From Betaproteobacteria bacterium UBA6910 (GTDB lineage Bacteria; Pseudomonadota; Gammaproteobacteria; Burkholderiales; UBA6910), in NCBI GenBank assembly GCA_002451065.1, contig DKBC01000128.1:751-17320 (forward strand): a DNA stretch of 16,570 nucleotides, written 5' to 3'. Made by a program: the position numbers and the translations under genes. This document shows positions 13,443 to 16,570 of this stretch, piece by piece; positions within the stretch are counted from its first letter, which is position 1, and each line of letters opens with the position of its first letter. The notes under the pieces were generated by a model that was not told the DNA's origin, did not search any database, and saw only the letters and a program-made list of their open reading frames with translations.

Positions 13443-15098
13443 TCAGGGTCGTTCGCCGAGCACTTCGACCAGCGGTGTGCCCACCGAGCCCGACGGCGGC
13501 ACGGTGCCCAGGATCTGCGCCACTGTCGAGGCGATGTCCTCCGGCGCCACCAACCGCGTCACCTTCTGGGGCTTGATGTTGGGACCGGCAAACACGATCG
13601 GCACGTAGGTATCGTAGGAGTATGGCGAGCCGTGCATGCCGGCGAATTCCTCAGCCTTGGGATAGAGGTACCAGTACTGGTCCTGGACGAAAGTCACGTT
13701 ACCCGAGCGCTTGCTGTGGAAGGAGCGCTGCACCTTGTTCATGATGGGGTTGTTGGGGACGTCTCCCTTGAGTAACTGGGTGCGGGTTACCGCCACGTCG
13801 ACGCCCGGGACCTTCAATATCTCCTCGCGCAGGGCGTCTTCCACCGCGCTCACCTCCAGCCCCAGCTTCTTGACCAAGTCGAGATTCAGGTACAGGCTGG
13901 GATTCCAGAACGCCACCACCAGCGGCTCGGTGGTGTTGTAGCGCTTTTGCAGGCCCGCGTTGACTGCCGCGAGGAACTTCTCCGGATAGTGGCGCCCTGC
14001 CTCGTAGCCCAGCTCCGCCTTGTTCTCCGGCACCATGTCCATGCCGTGGTCGGACGACAGGAAGATCAGGGTGTTGGCCAGTCCCACGTCGCGGTCGATG
14101 TTCTTGAACAGTTCCTCGAGGGTGCGGTCAAGCCGGATGATGTTGTCCTCGTACTCGACGCTCTCGATGCCGTGGGCGTGCCCGATGTAATCGGTGACCG
14201 AGAAACTGATTGCCAGCATGTCGGTGTGCGGGCCCTGTCCAAGCCGCTCCTTGCGCAGGAGTTCTAGCGCGAAGTCCAGCGTCACTTCGTCCCCGAACGG
14301 CGTGAATCGCAGCGCCCCGTAATACTTCTTCGGATCCGCGTCCTTCATCGGCTTTGGGAAGGCCTTGCTAAGTCCGCCGTAGGGCCGCTCGTGGGTGTCG
14401 GCGATGTGATTGACGTAGGTGTCCTCCGGGAAGCTCAGGCTCCAGGTCTTGTCGCGGTAGCGGTCGGCCCGCTTCTCCTTGTTCCACGCCTTCACCCACT
14501 CCGGGTAGTCCTCATAGTAGTAGGTGCTGGTGACGAACTCCCCGGTGCTGGTGGAAAACCAGAATGCCTTGCCCAGGTGGCCGCCGGGCAGAATTGCGCC
14601 CCGGTCCTTGATGGAGACGGAAAACACCCGTGCGCGCTTGCCCGTGGCGATCACCAGTTCGTCGCCGATGGTGGTGGAGGTCAGGTTGCGGGGCGATATG
14701 CCCTCGTGGGCCTTTTTCTCCCGGCTGATGATGTTGTAGCGGTCGTCCTCGACACAGTAGACCTGCTTGCCGGTCGCGAAGTCGTGCCAGTCGTTGCCCG
14801 CCAGACCGTGCTGCTGGCCATTGCCGCCGGTGGCGAGGGTGGCGTGCCCTACCGCGGTGAAGTTGGTGGCGTGCTGGTAATGGGCGTTGGAGTAGTACAC
14901 GCCGTTGTCCAGCAGATAACGGAAGCCGCCGGATCCGAAGCGATGCGCAAAGCGAATCGGGATGTCCCCGCGCAACTGATCCACGGTGATCATGAGGACT
15001 AGCTTGGGCCGCTCCGCGGCGGCGGCAGGAAACGCGAGCAGACTTGCTACGCCCGCCAGGTAAAGCACGAAGAACTTCGCAAAGCGCACTGGCTTCAT
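13443..15098 (-). CDS. pafA: PafA-like periplasmic alkaline phosphatase
   Basis: A 551-residue exported enzyme of the alkaline phosphatase superfamily (type I phosphodiesterase/nucleotide pyrophosphatase fold). The signal peptide ends near AAAA (residue 28). Every active-site residue known from Elizabethkingia PafA has a counterpart at nearly the same position. These are the Zn ligands Asp40 (TVDQLRGD), Asp303 and His307 (DYIGHAHG), Asp350 and His351 (SSDHGMDM) and His489 (GMHGSPYSYD). The nucleophile is Thr81 (ATNFTAVGHAT), and the phosphate binders are Asn102 (AGNDWHD), Lys164 and Arg166 (IKDRGAILPGGH). PafA enzymes are phosphate-insensitive monoesterases that release phosphate in the periplasm. 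ATG 15098 is preceded by GGGAG on the minus strand. No obvious Pho box is seen upstream. Confidence 0.92.
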   Translation of the reverse strand: MKPVRFAKFFVLYLAGVASLLAFPAAAAERPKLVLMITVDQLRGDIPIRFAHRFGSGGFRYLLDNGVYYSNAHYQHATNFTAVGHATLATGGNGQQHGLAGNDWHDFATGKQVYCVEDDRYNIISREKKAHEGISPRNLTSTTIGDELVIATGKRARVFSVSIKDRGAILPGGHLGKAFWFSTSTGEFVTSTYYYEDYPEWVKAWNKEKRADRYRDKTWSLSFPEDTYVNHIADTHERPYGGLSKAFPKPMKDADPKKYYGALRFTPFGDEVTLDFALELLRKERLGQGPHTDMLAISFSVTDYIGHAHGIESVEYEDNIIRLDRTLEELFKNIDRDVGLANTLIFLSSDHGMDMVPENKAELGYEAGRHYPEKFLAAVNAGLQKRYNTTEPLVVAFWNPSLYLNLDLVKKLGLEVSAVEDALREEILKVPGVDVAVTRTQLLKGDVPNNPIMNKVQRSFHSKRSGNVTFVQDQYWYLYPKAEEFAGMHGSPYSYDTYVPIVFAGPNIKPQKVTRLVAPEDIASTVAQILGTVPPSGSVGTPLVEVLGERP

Positions 15099-15510
15099 GT
15101 CGGTCTCCCTCGGTTGCGGTTACAGAGAATACAAGCTCGCCGCCGGATGCCAGGGGGGCGAGCCGTAGGCGGCCGCCGCCGGCGAGAAACGGAGACCGCC
15201 TCACCGGCCGCGCCCCGAACCAACCGGAGGCGGGCCCGGCAACAAACCATCTCCTGCTCAATTCTTGGCCGAGCAAGCCATCCCTTCACCCCCCATGCCC
15301 AGGCATCGCCGAAGTCTGCCGCTGCCAGTACCGTGGTCCGTCTCAGATGCGGCGGCCTCGGCGAAGGCTGTTCAGCATACTCCTGCCTTTCTTCAAATAC
15401 GATTGCTTTGCGTTTCGCTCGGCCCGCGCGACATCCGTTGCTGCGCCGCGGCGGCATGACGCCGTGCGTCGATCGGGAGGCGGTGGCCTCGCGGCGCCAG
15501 TACCGGATGC
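15099..15510. other. Region upstream of pafA with no supportable gene
   Basis: About 410 bp between the pafA start and the recognisable transposase relic. It should contain the pafA promoter. The distal half may hold the unrecognisable front part of the decayed transposase; a weak similarity to the SDAA segment of IS5 transposases around 15343 is too poor to annotate. Confidence 0.35.
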
Positions 15511-15897
15511 CGGTGTCTCTGGCGCACGCTGCATCTGGGTCTGGCTGAGACCACGAGGGAGATCGTGGCGGTTGACCTTACTGGGAGTGGGATGCACGGC
15601 TTTTCGCCTGCCAGCGGGGTAGACCCGGTCGAAGGGCCCGCCATCGTTTCGCGCAGAACGCTACGCCGTGTTGCGGCGCATCACTGAGGAAGGACAGCAC
15701 GTCCGGCGGTGGTCGATTGGCGCCACTCGCCGGAGCTTGGCGGAGACTGCTGGCTCGCGTTTCCAGGCGCTGCTCAGGGCGACGCTCGCTGCCCGAGGCT
15801 TCCAGAGCCAGCCGGGAGAAGCGCTCGTGGGGTTGGGGTGCTGAACCGGACGGCTGCTTTCCGGATGCCGCGGGCGTGGCGCATCTGGGCGGCGTGA
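15511..15897 (+). mobile_element. Decayed IS5-family transposase relic
   Basis: Three blocks of an IS5-family DDE transposase appear in order but in different frames. Block one (15520-15588) reads WRTLHLGLAETTREIVAVDL followed by TGSG, matching the WRKLHLxVDxxTGEIVAxxLT segment. Block two (15656-15841) reads LRRITEEGQHVRRW, then RRSLAETA (15728-15751; the Arg and Glu of the YREK signature), then FQALLRATLAARGFQSQ and PGEALVGLG. Block three (15829-15897) shifts frame and reads GVLNRTAAFRMPRAWRIW, the usual VLNRMxxLGMPxSxRI end. The segment between the first two blocks is much shorter than normal and lacks the second catalytic Asp region. No terminal inverted repeats could be placed. It is clearly inactive. 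Confidence 0.7.
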
Positions 15898-16022
15898 TCC
15901 ATCCGGAGTTCAGGAACGACGCTCCCTCCCGTCCCGAAGACCGAATAACGGAACAACGCTCGGGAGAATACAGAGAAAGACGCCACCTGGCAGACGGCGC
16001 TGGATGGTACTGGAAGTGTTCG

Positions 16023-16036
16023 TGGTGGAGGCGGCG
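16023..16036 (-). other. Possible attachment-site remnant matching the tmRNA 3' end
   Basis: On the minus strand these 14 bases read CGCCGCCTCCACCA, identical to the typical 3' terminus of proteobacterial tmRNA (ssrA) genes, a common integration target of tyrosine-recombinase elements. The preceding bases do not fold as a T arm, so there is no tmRNA gene here. It could be the distal att copy left by an island. A 14-bp GC-rich match may also be chance. Confidence 0.35.
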
Positions 16037-16086
16037 ACAATCACATTGCCTTATAAATCAATGGCTTAAAATGCAAAATGCCGATT

Positions 16087-16107
16087 ATGCCCCCACAGAT
16101 ACCCCCA
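16087..16107. repeat. Two 9-bp CCCCCA direct repeats, possible integrase arm sites
   Basis: ATGCCCCCA (16087-16095) and ATACCCCCA (16099-16107) are spaced 12 bp apart in an unusually AT-rich patch. Pairs of such repeats are often seen next to att sites of DUF4102-type integrases, where they would serve as arm-type binding sites. No integrase gene is visible here. Confidence 0.35.
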
Positions 16108-16151
16108 AAATCGATTCGGTTGATTAACTGCCTAAAATAAAACCTATTTGA

Positions 16152-16393
16152 TCGCTCCTCCGGCGCTCGCCATGCATCGAATCGCTCCAGTGCATCGGTG
16201 CTGCCGATCAGGGCGTGTGCCAGTCGAGCCGTTCTATTGTGCGCTCCCGTTGGTCGTCAGGTAAATCCCGGGCTCGGCGTTCGGCGTCCGCGAAGAAATC
16301 CTCGAGTCGCTTCGCCGCCGCCCAGGCATCGATGATCTGGAGCAGTTCCTCTTTGCTGTCCTTCAATGCCGTCGCTGCCCCGCTACGAAATTC
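16152..16393 (-). pseudogene. Frameshifted C-terminal gene fragment, family not recognised
   Basis: The minus strand encodes a well-formed amphipathic helical segment: LKDSKEELLQIIDAWAAAKR, then LEDFFADAERRARDLPDDQR and ERTIERL. It then runs into a stop (16208-16210). Shifting frame just there restores ARALIGSTDALERFDAWRAP and EER, a natural continuation. The amino-acid composition and helical pattern indicate a real former coding region with one frameshift near 16205-16215. The upstream side ends at an in-frame TAA (16394-16396) with no start, so the front of the gene is lost. I believe this kind of tail recurs in proteobacterial hypothetical proteins, but I cannot name the family. Confidence 0.5.
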
Positions 16394-16570
16394 TTACGTT
16401 GACTCGGACCGCTACATTGATGATCTGAAAAGGGCTCTTGAGAGACTAGGAGCCTTTTCTCCTGTGCGCCCAGCATGGGCACACTGTTATGGGTGTAAGT
16501 CCCGTAAGCTTCCCCGTCAAGTAGACAGTTCTAAACTGGAGTTTTGGCGGCGAGCAACTGCTCGCGGTAA
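16332..16570 (+). CDS. Unrecognised open frame running off the right edge, with a CxxC motif
   Basis: An open frame of 79 codons from ATG 16332 to the window end. The first part overlaps the minus-strand fragment and is probably not coding. From about 16389 the translation looks protein-like: NSYVDSDRYIDDLKRALERL, then GAFSPVRPAWAHCYGCKSRK and LPRQVDSSKLEFWRR. HCYGC gives a CxxC pair that could be half of a zinc site, next to a basic stretch. I do not recognise it. It may be a 5'-truncated fragment joined at about 16385-16396, or a gene whose true start is elsewhere. A bulged stem-loop (16428-16437 with 16450-16458) lies inside this frame; it would argue for non-coding DNA if the frame proves false. 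Confidence 0.35.
   Translation, partial: MIWSSSSLLSFNAVAAPLRNSYVDSDRYIDDLKRALERLGAFSPVRPAWAHCYGCKSRKLPRQVDSSKLEFWRRATARG

Noticed and set aside
12126..13775. A 549-codon plus-strand open frame across truC and the end of pafA
   Set aside because: It runs antisense to two recognisable genes and through their intergenic gap, with no domain or signal; it is a chance frame.
15551..15568. Hairpin CCACGA-GGGAGA-TCGTGG considered as a regulatory element
   Set aside because: It falls inside a conserved coding block of the IS5 transposase relic and is explained by that sequence.
16428..16458. Stem-loop AAAAGG(G)CTC / GAGCCTTTT considered as a terminator
   Set aside because: It lies inside a protein-like open frame and follows no confirmed gene, so it is mentioned only as a caveat there.
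1..16570. CRISPR arrays, tRNA or rRNA genes, and a multi-gene defence system
   Set aside because: No regularly spaced repeats, no cloverleaf with a proper T arm and no rRNA segments were seen. The lone protease and orphan immunity-like gene do not make a defence locus.

Overview
The window reads as chromosomal DNA of a high-GC Gram-negative proteobacterium, most likely beta- or gammaproteobacterial. The reasons are Sec signal peptides, LAGC lipoboxes, an Mla/Mce-type outer-membrane lipid transport operon, a TruC-type pseudouridine synthase and the carboxyspermidine polyamine route. I cannot name a genus. Most of it is ordinary chromosome. I did not find a convincing new multi-gene system; the less ordinary material is a set of recombination scars, gene remnants and a possible island edge.

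Layout, left to right. (1) 1-1253: the end of a carboxynorspermidine/carboxyspermidine decarboxylase gene (nspC), overlapping an agmatinase gene (speB). Together they suggest agmatine to putrescine to spermidine. (2) 1312-2534: a truncated second copy of a truC-like gene (minus strand), then a lone trypsin-like protease with no signal peptide. (3) 2774-4021: a CPA1-type Na+/H+ antiporter. (4) 4022-5071: a scarred interval with a very GC-rich palindromic segment, a broken YWTD beta-propeller gene and the last 45 codons of an outer-membrane efflux protein.

(5) 5072-5824: an exported DUF3313 protein. (6) 6024-9621: a tight four-gene operon encoding an MlaE permease fused to a STAS (MlaB-like) domain, an MlaF ATPase, an MCE (MlaD-like) substrate-binding protein and an auxiliary lipoprotein. 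It should move phospholipid between the inner and outer membranes. (7) 9765-11962: five small exported or lipidated proteins in a row (SYLF, an unknown Cys-containing protein, SHOCT, Rap1a/Tai, glycine zipper), each with its own Shine-Dalgarno sequence. They form an envelope-themed cluster.

(8) 12207-12944 (minus): full-length truC. (9) 13443-15098 (minus): a periplasmic PafA-like alkaline phosphatase with every active-site residue in place. (10) 15099-16570: decayed mobile DNA. It holds an IS5-family transposase relic in three frames, a 14-bp match to the 3' end of tmRNA genes next to a CCCCCA direct repeat (a possible attachment site), a frameshifted fragment on the minus strand and an unrecognised open frame running off the right edge.

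The two truC copies lie in the same orientation about 11 kb apart and share an 86-bp block with only 3 differences. They therefore bracket everything from the protease to the glycine-zipper gene as a direct repeat. All identifications were made by eye from translated motifs; no database search was run.
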